This document shows positions 57,001 to 64,000 of a DNA stretch of 64,000 nt, piece after piece. Each line of letters begins with the position of its first letter. The stretch's first letter is position 1. Under the pieces are notes generated by a model. It had not been told where the DNA came from. It made no database searches and was given only the letters and a program-made list of their open reading frames with translations. Made by a program: the position numbers and the translations under genes. The stretch is from Hallella seregens ATCC 51272 (lineage in GTDB: Bacteria; Bacteroidota; Bacteroidia; Bacteroidales; Bacteroidaceae). Location: NCBI RefSeq assembly GCF_000518545.1, contig NZ_KI912452.1:1-64000 (forward strand), given 5' to 3'.

Positions 57001-57226
57001 CTACCTGCGGCTGCGCGACGTGGCATTAGGCTATTCGCTTCCCAAGTCGGTGGTCATGGGATGGGGCTTGGAGCGCGTGAGATTCTATGTGGCAGGTACC
57101 AATGTGTTCACGTTGAGCAATCTCAACAAATATGGTGTCGACCCCGAGATGTCCGAAGGGCATTATGCAGGCATTGGCTATCCGCAGCAGTACACGTTCA
57201 GCTTCGGCGTGAACCTGAGTTTTTAA
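54095..57226 (+). CDS. SusC/RagA TonB-dependent outer-membrane transporter
   Basis: 1043 residues. Signal peptide MNVRCLVMIPCMAALSSGSA. A carboxypeptidase-D-like domain (GRVIDEQGNPIIGATVTQKG, about 50-125) precedes the TonB plug (LNEVVAVGYGVQKVGTVTGS near 127-146; GAASIYGARAGNGVILVTTK near 228-247), then the 22-stranded barrel ending in QQYTFSFGVNLSF. It imports oligosaccharides with TonB energy and pairs with the SusD downstream. Substrate cannot be read from the sequence. No STN domain is present, so it lacks the anti-sigma signalling extension. Confidence 0.94.
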   Translation: MNVRCLVMIPCMAALSSGSAYASHTGSGIPDAVRNAISVAHIAPQQQGRQSQGRVIDEQGNPIIGATVTQKGTTNRTVTDTDGYFTLQVPLGAALVISYVGYDVQEVKSGRHINVVLKESDNLLNEVVAVGYGVQKVGTVTGSVSQIKSDKITVAPIGNVTNALGGQLPGLITKQESGIPGQDDAALYIRNFNAPLIIIDGVEASLSALDPNQIESISILKDGAASIYGARAGNGVILVTTKRGVAGKMRVEANASFSWQGSSHVIKPATSAQRAQYLNDVWIYGGNDPSGAPYTDEEIELFKKGTDPNYLNTDWFAASVRSLAPMQNHNVSLSGGTDKLKYFSYFGYGRQETLLKTNGGRYEHMNIMTNVDVEIAPRLTASVDLKYYKQQRLYPAACDGMSTPDNFWRDMIYAADPQYPLSLPDKTKLAYAGITYGSPIYGTNIELSGYQNLKKNITAVHGGLKYESKFVPGLDARGYVTYTHTEDGSKVFKKQQSFYTYNAETGEYTFSRKSQDPMRMSMSNSDDNHTNMQLSLNYNRTFKEAHTINVQAIYEYDLFRNTGFNGSREGFKSYVLNEFFAGDPSTSNIASGSASVGRVSWIGRLNYNYKDCYLFEGILRADASSRYAKGSRWGYFPSVSVGWNVANEPFMKPLKMVDLLKVRLSYGASGDDGIANFAFLTGYFYDNSYTFGNSLTSGLLATGLPNPNLTWEKMAITNLGIDYGLWNRKLYGSFDMFRRHRTGIPGQRSSSVPSTFGANLPVENLNSINTDGFEFSMGTAGSISGFSYDVSANISYARAKWAKYDQAKFTDPDQDRLYRLEGNYTDRRFGYVFDGLFTSQEEIDNWDCTYDILNNDNKTLRPGDAKYKDLNGDHVINWRDQKEIGKGTTPHWMYGINFKFSYKGFDLQGLFQGAWGYTTYVVLDGCETELKYKSMWREDNNDPRAYTPRPGGIASVNWLYSDYRNHNTSYLRLRDVALGYSLPKSVVMGWGLERVRFYVAGTNVFTLSNLNKYGVDPEMSEGHYAGIGYPQQYTFSFGVNLSF

Positions 57227-57266
57227 GACTGTAGCAGCAGAAAAGACAACTTCAAACTTTAGAATT

Positions 57267-59186
57267 ATGAAAACGAAGATACATTTAGCCCTCCTGGCTT
57301 TCACCATGGCATCTTTTGCTTCATGCACCGACGTGCTGGACCAGATTCCCTCCGATCGTTATACCGACGCTGTTGTCTGGAACGACGAAACCTTGATTCT
57401 TCAGCATTTGGCCCAGCTCTATGCCTATACGCCGGTCATGGTGCAAGACTGTCCGGCCTCGGCTTCCACATGGAATGGGGCCACCCTCAACCGCGATGAC
57501 AACAGCTGGGGAGTGTGGATGGGCCAGAGCGAGCAGATAGAGGGCTCGACCCGTTCCTTGGAAATGGCAGACGAGTGCAAGTACAATTTTGGTGCCCAAA
57601 CCGATTTCAACCAGCTCAAACGGTATGGCTATCAAGTGAATGACACCTATTTCCAGTGGTGGGGAAATGCCTATTACCAGATTCGCAACCTCAACAATTT
57701 CATGGACCAGATGGATAAGTCGACCTTGCAAAACAAGGAGGAACTGAAGGGCGAGGCTCGCTTCTTGCGCGCATTCTGCTATTTTGCCATGGTCAAGCGC
57801 TACGGCGGCGTGCCTCTGGTAACTGCTGTACAGGCCATCGATGCCGATTCCACGGTGCTCTATCTTGCCCGTAGTTCGGAAAAGCAGTGCTACGATTTCA
57901 TCATTGACGAGTGCGAGCAGGCTGCTCGGGTGCTTCCTGCCCGGCAAGAGACCGGGCGGGCAAGCAAATGGGCCGCCTATGCTTTGGAGAGCAGAGCATC
58001 CCTCTTTGCTGGCAGTATTGCCCAATGGGGCCAACAGCAACTCGACGGATTGCTGGGATTTGCGCCGGCAGATGCCAACAAGTATTACCGGATATGCGTG
58101 GATGCTTGCAACAAGATTATGGAGAGTGGCAACTTCTCACTCTACAATCAGGATGCCGATAAGGTCACCAATTATCGGAACATTTTCTTGAAGAAAGACA
58201 ATTCCGAGTCTATCATGGCATGGCGTCACACCGGTCCCAGCTGGATGGCAGGCGGCACCGGTCTCTGGTCTTGGGACATGTGCGAATGTCCTCGACCCAA
58301 CGTGTGGGGCGTGGGCAATTACCATTGCCCCTACCTCGACTTCGTAGAATTGTTCGAGTGTGTCGATGGCACGCCGGGCAAACTCGAGTTCGATCCCAAC
58401 AAGAGCTACACGATGGCCGAACTCTTTGGCAACCGCGACCCACGCTTGGCAGCCAACGTCTGGACCAACGGCACACCGTGGCCCAACGGCGTGGGCGGCG
58501 TGTGCTTCGGACAAGACCATGTAGACATGCACCGGGGCATCATGAAACCCAATGGTGTTGTGGAGAGCAGCCGCTTCGGATCGTACAAGGGCATCGGTGC
58601 CATTGGCGACCAGCTGGCGCGTGTGGTCGAGTACAGTTTGCTGAATACGGGTTTCGGGGTACGTAAGTATCTGGACGATGATGCCGATGTTCAGAGCTGG
58701 TTCTGCACCTCAACCACCGATTATCAAATCTTCCGCTATGCCGAGATTCTGCTCAATCAGGCCGAGGCTGCCTTTGAATTGGGAGACAATGCCGTGGCTT
58801 TGCGCAATGTGAACCAGATTCGCAGCCGGGCCGGCATCGTACAACTGGCGGGTATCACACGCGACCAGCTGCGCCACGAGCGCACCATTGAGCTTTGTTT
58901 CGAGAACCATCGTTACTGGGATTTGCGCCGGTGGCGCACGGCCGAACAGGTATTGTCCACTTCGCATCAGGGACTTACCTATATTCTCGACCCGTCTTCG
59001 CTGCTGGATGCCAAGGACAAAATCATTCCGGGGGCCACGCCTAAGTTCTATCTCCGCGTGGTCGAGTACATAGACGGAGCCAACGAAACACCCGTCTTCC
59101 CTGCCAAGAACTATTATTGGCCGGTGGGCAATGCCCGCATCGCCCAGAATCCGAATCTTGTCGAAAATCCGGGTTATGCCAACTAA
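57267..59186 (+). CDS. SusD/RagB surface glycan-binding lipoprotein
   Basis: 639 residues. The signal peptide ends in the lipobox SFASC, so it is a lipoprotein lidding SusC at the cell surface. SusD-like TPR helices are visible: LKGEARFLRAFCYFAMVKRYGGVP-type stretch (ELKGEARFLRAFCYFAMVKR near 155-174), YAEILLNQAEAAFELGDN near 490-510, and the end ERTIELCFENHRYWDLRRWR. It is 40 bases after susC, the standard SusCD pair. Confidence 0.94.
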   Translation: MKTKIHLALLAFTMASFASCTDVLDQIPSDRYTDAVVWNDETLILQHLAQLYAYTPVMVQDCPASASTWNGATLNRDDNSWGVWMGQSEQIEGSTRSLEMADECKYNFGAQTDFNQLKRYGYQVNDTYFQWWGNAYYQIRNLNNFMDQMDKSTLQNKEELKGEARFLRAFCYFAMVKRYGGVPLVTAVQAIDADSTVLYLARSSEKQCYDFIIDECEQAARVLPARQETGRASKWAAYALESRASLFAGSIAQWGQQQLDGLLGFAPADANKYYRICVDACNKIMESGNFSLYNQDADKVTNYRNIFLKKDNSESIMAWRHTGPSWMAGGTGLWSWDMCECPRPNVWGVGNYHCPYLDFVELFECVDGTPGKLEFDPNKSYTMAELFGNRDPRLAANVWTNGTPWPNGVGGVCFGQDHVDMHRGIMKPNGVVESSRFGSYKGIGAIGDQLARVVEYSLLNTGFGVRKYLDDDADVQSWFCTSTTDYQIFRYAEILLNQAEAAFELGDNAVALRNVNQIRSRAGIVQLAGITRDQLRHERTIELCFENHRYWDLRRWRTAEQVLSTSHQGLTYILDPSSLLDAKDKIIPGATPKFYLRVVEYIDGANETPVFPAKNYYWPVGNARIAQNPNLVENPGYAN

Positions 59187-59201
59187 TGCGAAGTACAGGC
59201 A

Positions 59202-61298
59202 ATGGACAAAGTCAGAAAAATAAAAACGATATGGCGGTTTCTCCTGGTGGTGGGGCTTTGTATGTCCACCATCGGGGAGGCCTTGGCGCAGAACAGCTTC
59301 AAGCTGGGCCGCCGCGTGCCAGACGTTGAGAGATGGATCAAGAGTGCCTTTGCCCGTGGCAGGGTGCCGCCATTCTCGTTCGTCTACGACGGCCAATCCT
59401 CGGCCTCGTTCATCAGGTCGTGGACTTATCAGGCCGTGGCGCACGGCCGTACAGCCCCCGGTCAAGTGGCCTACACATTCACTTACACCCATCCTCAAGA
59501 CGGTCTCCGGGTGAGCTGCGACGTCACCGGCTATCCAGATTATGGTAGCGTGGACTGGATATTGCGCGTAGAGAACACGGGCACCACCGACTCCCGGCCC
59601 CTGCAGCAGGTACAGGCCATCGACCTGTCCCTGCGCTATGGCCGCCCGGGCCGCTTCCTCATGAATTACCTGGAGGGCAACCAGATCAGCCCGGCAGACT
59701 TTCAACCCCGGCAGATCACACTGCCTACGGGCCAGCCCGTCGGCATGTCGCCCGAGGGAGGACGCTCCAGCCAGGGCAAGTACACCCCATTCTTCTGCAT
59801 CACTTCCCCGCAGGGTGGTGGTGTCGTGCTGAGCATTGGGTGGACTGGCAACTGGCTGGCCGAGGTCTGCGCACAGAGTGATCGCGAGGTCAGCTTGGTG
59901 GCGGGGCAGAAGCGAATCAGCCTCTACCTCCATCCCTCCGAGCAGATTCGCACCCCCCGCATCAACCTGATGTTCTGGGAGGGACAGGACTATCTGGATG
60001 GCACCAACCAGTTTCGCCGGCTGGTGCTGGCTCACAACAGCCGCCGTGTAGACGGGCAAGTGGCCTGGTATCCGTTCTCCACGGGGTTCAATTATCACGA
60101 GCCCCAGCCCATGCAGGAGTATTCCTGCCTCACCCGGCAGTATGCCATTGCCATGGTGAAGCGCAACTATCGCTTCGGCATCCGCCCGGAGGTGTTCTGG
60201 CTCGATGCGGGCTGGCATCAGGACGCCGGCGATTATCAGTATGGGCGCAACTGGGCCAACACCACGGGCAACTGGACGGTCGACACCACACGCTTCGGTC
60301 ATACGCTCCGGCCCATAGCCGACGAGATTCACCGCCATGGGGCCAAGTTCATGGTGTGGTTCGAGCCCGAGCGTGTGGTGGACGGCACGCAGTGGGCCGT
60401 CGAGCACTTCGACTGGATGCTGCGCCACCCCAAAGGGGGCGATTGGCTGCTCTTCAACCTGGCCAACCGCGAGGCCTGCGACTGGCTGTGCCGGTATTAT
60501 GGCGACATGATAGCCCGGAACGGCATCGACTACTACCGGCAGGACTGCAACATCGAGCCCGAAAAATACTGGGAGGCTAACGACGAGCCGGGTCGCGAGG
60601 GCCTCACCGAGATTCGCTACATCGAGGGGCTTTATCGCTTTTGGGACTATCTGTTGCAGCGTTTCCCACAGTTGCTGATAGACAATTGCGCCAGCGGCGG
60701 TCGCCGGATAGACTGGGAAACCATGGGCCGGAGCGCCCCGCTCTGGCAGAGCGACTACTATCACTATTATGCCACCGAGGGCCTCCAGACGCAAAACTAC
60801 GGGCTCAACCTCTTCGTGCCGTTCCATGGCACGGGTGTCGTTACGGCCGACGCCTATGCGGCTCGCTCCAGCTACAGCTCGGCCATGGTGTGTCATTGGA
60901 AGCTGACAACCAAGCAAACCAACCTGGAAACCGTGCATCGCTGCATCGACGAATACCAGTCGGTCAGACCTTATTATATAGAGGACTATTACCCGCTGAC
61001 GGGCAGCAACACGGCTACGGACGCCAACAGCTGGATGGCCTATCAGCTCCACCGCCGGTCAGACGGCACGGGCATCGTCGTGGCTTTCCGTCGCCCCGAG
61101 TGCCAGGACAGCACCACCGTGGTTCGGCTGCGGGGTCTGCGCGAGGGCGGCAGCTACGAGCTGGTCAACGCCGACACCGGGGAGACCACCGTTTGCACCG
61201 GCCGCTCGCTGTCCGACGGGCTGGTGCTCCGTTTGGGCACCCCGCGCTCTTCGCTGCTGTTCCGATATAAAGAGGTGGGGCAGCAAAGTTCATTCTAA
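59202..61298 (+). CDS. Alpha-galactosidase-like glycoside hydrolase, GH36
   Basis: 698 residues, signal peptide ending at ALAQ (30). N-terminal beta-supersandwich (about 35-285), TIM barrel, and C-terminal beta domain. GH36 clan GH-D motifs: FWLDAGWHQD near 332-341, VWFEPERV near 385-392, nucleophile D448 in YRQDCN, and DNCASGGRRIDWETMGRSAP with acid/base D518 in LWQSD. Expected to release terminal alpha-galactose by a retaining mechanism; alpha-N-acetylgalactosaminidase is possible within the clan. It is 15 bases after susD and a close paralogue of the first half of the next protein. Confidence 0.9.
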   Translation: MDKVRKIKTIWRFLLVVGLCMSTIGEALAQNSFKLGRRVPDVERWIKSAFARGRVPPFSFVYDGQSSASFIRSWTYQAVAHGRTAPGQVAYTFTYTHPQDGLRVSCDVTGYPDYGSVDWILRVENTGTTDSRPLQQVQAIDLSLRYGRPGRFLMNYLEGNQISPADFQPRQITLPTGQPVGMSPEGGRSSQGKYTPFFCITSPQGGGVVLSIGWTGNWLAEVCAQSDREVSLVAGQKRISLYLHPSEQIRTPRINLMFWEGQDYLDGTNQFRRLVLAHNSRRVDGQVAWYPFSTGFNYHEPQPMQEYSCLTRQYAIAMVKRNYRFGIRPEVFWLDAGWHQDAGDYQYGRNWANTTGNWTVDTTRFGHTLRPIADEIHRHGAKFMVWFEPERVVDGTQWAVEHFDWMLRHPKGGDWLLFNLANREACDWLCRYYGDMIARNGIDYYRQDCNIEPEKYWEANDEPGREGLTEIRYIEGLYRFWDYLLQRFPQLLIDNCASGGRRIDWETMGRSAPLWQSDYYHYYATEGLQTQNYGLNLFVPFHGTGVVTADAYAARSSYSSAMVCHWKLTTKQTNLETVHRCIDEYQSVRPYYIEDYYPLTGSNTATDANSWMAYQLHRRSDGTGIVVAFRRPECQDSTTVVRLRGLREGGSYELVNADTGETTVCTGRSLSDGLVLRLGTPRSSLLFRYKEVGQQSSF

Positions 61299-61313
61299 AC
61301 AGTTTGGCACGTT

Positions 61314-64000
61314 ATGAAGACTATCCGTTTATACCGATTTCTGGCATGCTGCTTCTGTCTGGTCATGCCGTTTTTGCTGAAAGCGCAGACGGCCATCGAC
61401 TTCCGGGGCGAGAGGATGGACGTGGGGCGGTGGGCGGCAACGCATTTTGCCCGTCATGGCGAGCATCCCTTCTCGTTCACCTACGGAGGGCGCGCCTCGG
61501 CCACATTCCTCAAGGGCTGGTCCTATACGGTCAGCCGGCGCATGTCTCCATTGTCCGATGTGACCAATACGGTCTACACCTACACCGCCCCCGACCGCTC
61601 GTTGCGGGTGGACTGCGACGTCAAGCTGTACCGTCGGCAGCAGACCGTCATGTGGACGTTGCGGTTCACCAATATCGGCCAACGCCCGTCGCAGCCCATA
61701 GCCCAGGTGAAAACCACCGACCTGTCGCTGCAAAACCGCGGGCGGCAGCCGTTCACCGTCCACTATGCCAAGGGCAGCAATGCCGACCCCGACGACTTCG
61801 CGCCGCGCCAGACCGTGCTGTCGGGCGATGCCGGGCTCTCGCTGCGGCCGGTAGGCGGCCGGTCGAGCCAGGGCAACTTCCCGTTTTTCAACCTCGACAC
61901 CGGCCGTGGCCAAGGCGTGATTGCCGCCATTGGGTGGACCGGTACATGGATGGCCGACTTCCGTTCCACGGCTCCCGGTCGCATGTCCATGGTGACGGGC
62001 ATTGAGCGTCTGAACACTTGGCTGAAGCCGGGCGAGAGCATCCGGTCGTCGAGTGCATGCCTGTTGTTCTGGCAAGGAGAAAACCATGTAGACGGCCAGA
62101 ACCAGTGGCGGCGCTTCGTGCTGTCCTGTCTCACGCCGCGTGTGGACGGGCGTCCGGTCTGTTATCCGCTGACCACGAGCTTCAATTATGGCGACCCCTA
62201 TCCCTGCAATGAGTACACCTGTCTGGACGAGGACTATGCCATCGCCCTGGTGCAACGGTACAAGCAGTTCAACTTGGCTCCCAAAGTGTTCTGGCTCGAC
62301 GCCGGATGGTATGCCGAGTCGGCCCGCGTCAAGGAGGGCTGCAACTGGTACAACACGGTGGGCAACTGGACGGTCGACCGCGACCGGTTCCCCAACGGGC
62401 TCAAGCCCGTGAGCGATGCCGTGCATGCCATCGGCTCGGAACTGATGGTATGGTTCGAGCCCGAGCGCATCTTCAAGGGCTCGCAGTGGAGCAAGGAGCT
62501 GCCCAAGGCATGGCTGATCGATGGTGGGCCGCAGACCGAGTCGTATCTCTTCAACCTCTGCGACACGGCGGCCGTGGCCTGGCTGAGCCGCTACATCAAC
62601 CGGTTCATGGACGAAAACGGGATAGACCACTACCGCCAGGACTACAACATAGAGCCGGCGGGGTTCTGGGCTGCCAACGACGAGCCGGGCCGTGAAGGTG
62701 TCACCGAGAACCACTATATGGAGGGACTCTATGCCTATTGGGACAATATTCTGAAGCACCATCCCCATGGTTTCATCGACAACTGTGCCGGGGGCGGCCG
62801 CCGGCTCGACCTCGAGACCATACAACGGAGCGCTCCGCTCTGGCGCACGGACTATCGCTACGGCGAGCCCGTGGGCTACCAAACCCACACTTTCGGCCTT
62901 GCCCTGTGGCTGCCGCAGACGGGCACGGGTGTCATGGGCAGCGACAAGTTCTCGTCGCGGTCCAGTCTGAGCACCACCGTGGTCTACGACTGGAAGATTA
63001 CGGAGCCGGAGTTCAACCTGACGGAAGTGCGCCAACTCATGGACGAATACGAGGAGCTGCGCCCCTACTACTTCGAGGACTATTATCCGCTCACCGGTAC
63101 AGACCGCGTCCTGGGCGACAGCATCTGGCTGGCCTACGAGCTCAACCGGCCGTCGGGGCAGGACGGTGTGGTGGTGGCTTTCCGCCGGGCCAGTGCCCCG
63201 GACAGCAGCTGCACGGTGCGGCTGCGCGGTCTCGACCCCCGGCTCACCTACACCCTGACCGACCGCGACTCCCGCCGCAGCTTCACGCAGACCGGTGCAC
63301 AGCTGGCCCGTGGGCTGAGGCTTGTGCTGCCGCAGCCGCGCTCCAGCCTCATTCTGACCTATACGGCCAATCCCGCGGCCCGTCCTGCGCAGCTGGCCGT
63401 GGCCGATCCCAACCCTCAAAAGGTGGTGGGCATGGGTGTGGAATTCGACCCGCACTTCCTCTCGCAGAACGTCACCCGCAGTGAAGGCTGCCGGGCCGAA
63501 GACTGGGACAGCGTCATCTGTCGGCGCGTGGCCGAAATGCAGGTGCAGCGTTTTCGCGTCATGGTGCTGCCGTCGTGGTACGAACCGCAGAACGACGATG
63601 CCGATGCCCACCACATCCGTGCCGCCGGCTTCACCTGGGAGAGCCGTGAGATGCAGTCGCTCTATGCCGAGCTGGACCTGGCGCAGCGGCTGGGCATACA
63701 GGTCAACCTCACGGTGTGGGGGGCCGAGCGCAACCATTTTCTCGCGCAGGGCAACGACGGCGACTGGGTGGTGGCATCCACCAATCTGGAGGAGTGGGCC
63801 GAGAACATCTCGGCCTTGGTGCAGCATCTGCTGCACGACAGGCACTACAGCTGCATTCGGGAGATAACGCCCGTGAACGAGCCCGACTGGGCTTTCATCC
63901 ATAACGGCCGGAAGTCTACGCCCGATCCCTATATCCGGATGTGCCGGGTGCTCGACGCCCGCTTTCGTCAGGACGGCATTCGCGACAAGGTGGACTTCTG
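61314..64000 (+). CDS. GH36 alpha-galactosidase fused to clan GH-A hydrolase (partial, runs off the window)
   Basis: An open frame of more than 895 codons from ATG 61314, without a stop before the window end. The signal peptide is MKTIRLYRFLACCFCLVMPF and onward to KAQ. Residues about 28-690 are GH36, parallel to the preceding gene: FWLDAGWYAE, WFEPERIF, nucleophile in HYRQDYN, NCAGGGRRLDLETIQRSAPL followed by WRTD. From about 705 a second enzyme starts (VVGMGVEFDPHFLSQNVTRS), with the acid/base E856 in TPVNEPDW. That domain is the same family as the C-terminal half of the protein at 38479-40593. The nucleophile lies beyond the window. Gap to the previous gene is 15 bases. Confidence 0.85.
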   Translation, partial: MKTIRLYRFLACCFCLVMPFLLKAQTAIDFRGERMDVGRWAATHFARHGEHPFSFTYGGRASATFLKGWSYTVSRRMSPLSDVTNTVYTYTAPDRSLRVDCDVKLYRRQQTVMWTLRFTNIGQRPSQPIAQVKTTDLSLQNRGRQPFTVHYAKGSNADPDDFAPRQTVLSGDAGLSLRPVGGRSSQGNFPFFNLDTGRGQGVIAAIGWTGTWMADFRSTAPGRMSMVTGIERLNTWLKPGESIRSSSACLLFWQGENHVDGQNQWRRFVLSCLTPRVDGRPVCYPLTTSFNYGDPYPCNEYTCLDEDYAIALVQRYKQFNLAPKVFWLDAGWYAESARVKEGCNWYNTVGNWTVDRDRFPNGLKPVSDAVHAIGSELMVWFEPERIFKGSQWSKELPKAWLIDGGPQTESYLFNLCDTAAVAWLSRYINRFMDENGIDHYRQDYNIEPAGFWAANDEPGREGVTENHYMEGLYAYWDNILKHHPHGFIDNCAGGGRRLDLETIQRSAPLWRTDYRYGEPVGYQTHTFGLALWLPQTGTGVMGSDKFSSRSSLSTTVVYDWKITEPEFNLTEVRQLMDEYEELRPYYFEDYYPLTGTDRVLGDSIWLAYELNRPSGQDGVVVAFRRASAPDSSCTVRLRGLDPRLTYTLTDRDSRRSFTQTGAQLARGLRLVLPQPRSSLILTYTANPAARPAQLAVADPNPQKVVGMGVEFDPHFLSQNVTRSEGCRAEDWDSVICRRVAEMQVQRFRVMVLPSWYEPQNDDADAHHIRAAGFTWESREMQSLYAELDLAQRLGIQVNLTVWGAERNHFLAQGNDGDWVVASTNLEEWAENISALVQHLLHDRHYSCIREITPVNEPDWAFIHNGRKSTPDPYIRMCRVLDARFRQDGIRDKVDF

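Noticed and set aside
58710..61052. 780-codon leftward open frame
   Set aside because: Antisense to susD and GH36; no protein motif seen.
61329..63902. 857-codon leftward open frame
   Set aside because: It is the opposite strand of the GH36/GH-A gene, which has clear catalytic motifs; high G+C leaves antisense frames open.

Overview
The window is chromosomal DNA from a Bacteroidota (Bacteroidales) bacterium, most like Prevotella or a close relative. Evidence: a SusC/SusD polysaccharide-utilisation locus; T9SS-linked proteins (PorZ-type propeller with a C-terminal sorting domain); Bacteroidetes-only families (DUF4271, DUF4294, Big_5 lipoprotein, FISUMP domains); the gene order metK-DUF4271-hemD-rnpA-yidD-tyrS; and many promoters of the Bacteroidetes form TTTG-N19/20-TAnnTTTG with no purine-rich ribosome sites. 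Most of the window looks G+C-rich; about 38.5-46 kb is visibly poorer in G+C.

Layout. 0.4-4.9 kb: GH3-family protein, Big_5 lipoprotein and DUF3108 protein, rightward. 4.9-11.3 kb: two leftward groups, miaB / ABC exporter / lipid A-type acyltransferase and NAD-epimerase / PAP2 enzyme. 11.5-17.7 kb: rnr, a candidate leftward structured RNA ending in a strong terminator, DUF4294, a HhH/barrel protein and a glycosyltransferase. 17.77-18.16 kb: a dense DnaA-box array next to an AT-rich segment, a strong oriC candidate. 18.2-26.8 kb: leftward leuS-yitT-rdgB-porZ and aroQ-O-methyltransferase groups, with a 51-codon ORF between them. 26.9-38.3 kb: rightward xerD, an outer-membrane barrel protein, an M16 peptidase, the metK-to-tyrS group, a SIMPL protein and tRNA-Gln(UUG).

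38.5-64 kb is a carbohydrate-use region. A four-gene leftward operon encodes three FISUMP-domain secreted proteins (one fused to a clan GH-A glycoside hydrolase) and a small secreted protein. Diverging from it is an operon of more than 20 kb: phosphodiesterase-like protein, LacI regulator, GH78, GH2, ROK kinase, GmhA isomerase, MFS transporter, SusC, SusD, GH36, and a GH36 fused to the same GH-A domain, cut by the window end. Surface SusCD would import oligosaccharides; GH36, GH78 and GH2 would remove alpha-Gal, alpha-Rha and beta-Man; MFS, ROK and GmhA would handle the sugars inside the cell. A shared 12-bp LacI-type site precedes the operon and the gmhA gene.

Short repeats are a second theme. 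AATTTTG heptamers sit in frame inside miaB and leuS and form perfect 27-bp inverted repeats around a 206-bp element that supplies aroQ's stop and the methyltransferase's start. There are also a (GA)18 tract, GGTAAAAA repeats that flank and partly encode a signal peptide, a 6 x 41 bp dyad array upstream of metK, and G/C-rich 'GCGTTTACGC' patches both between and within genes.
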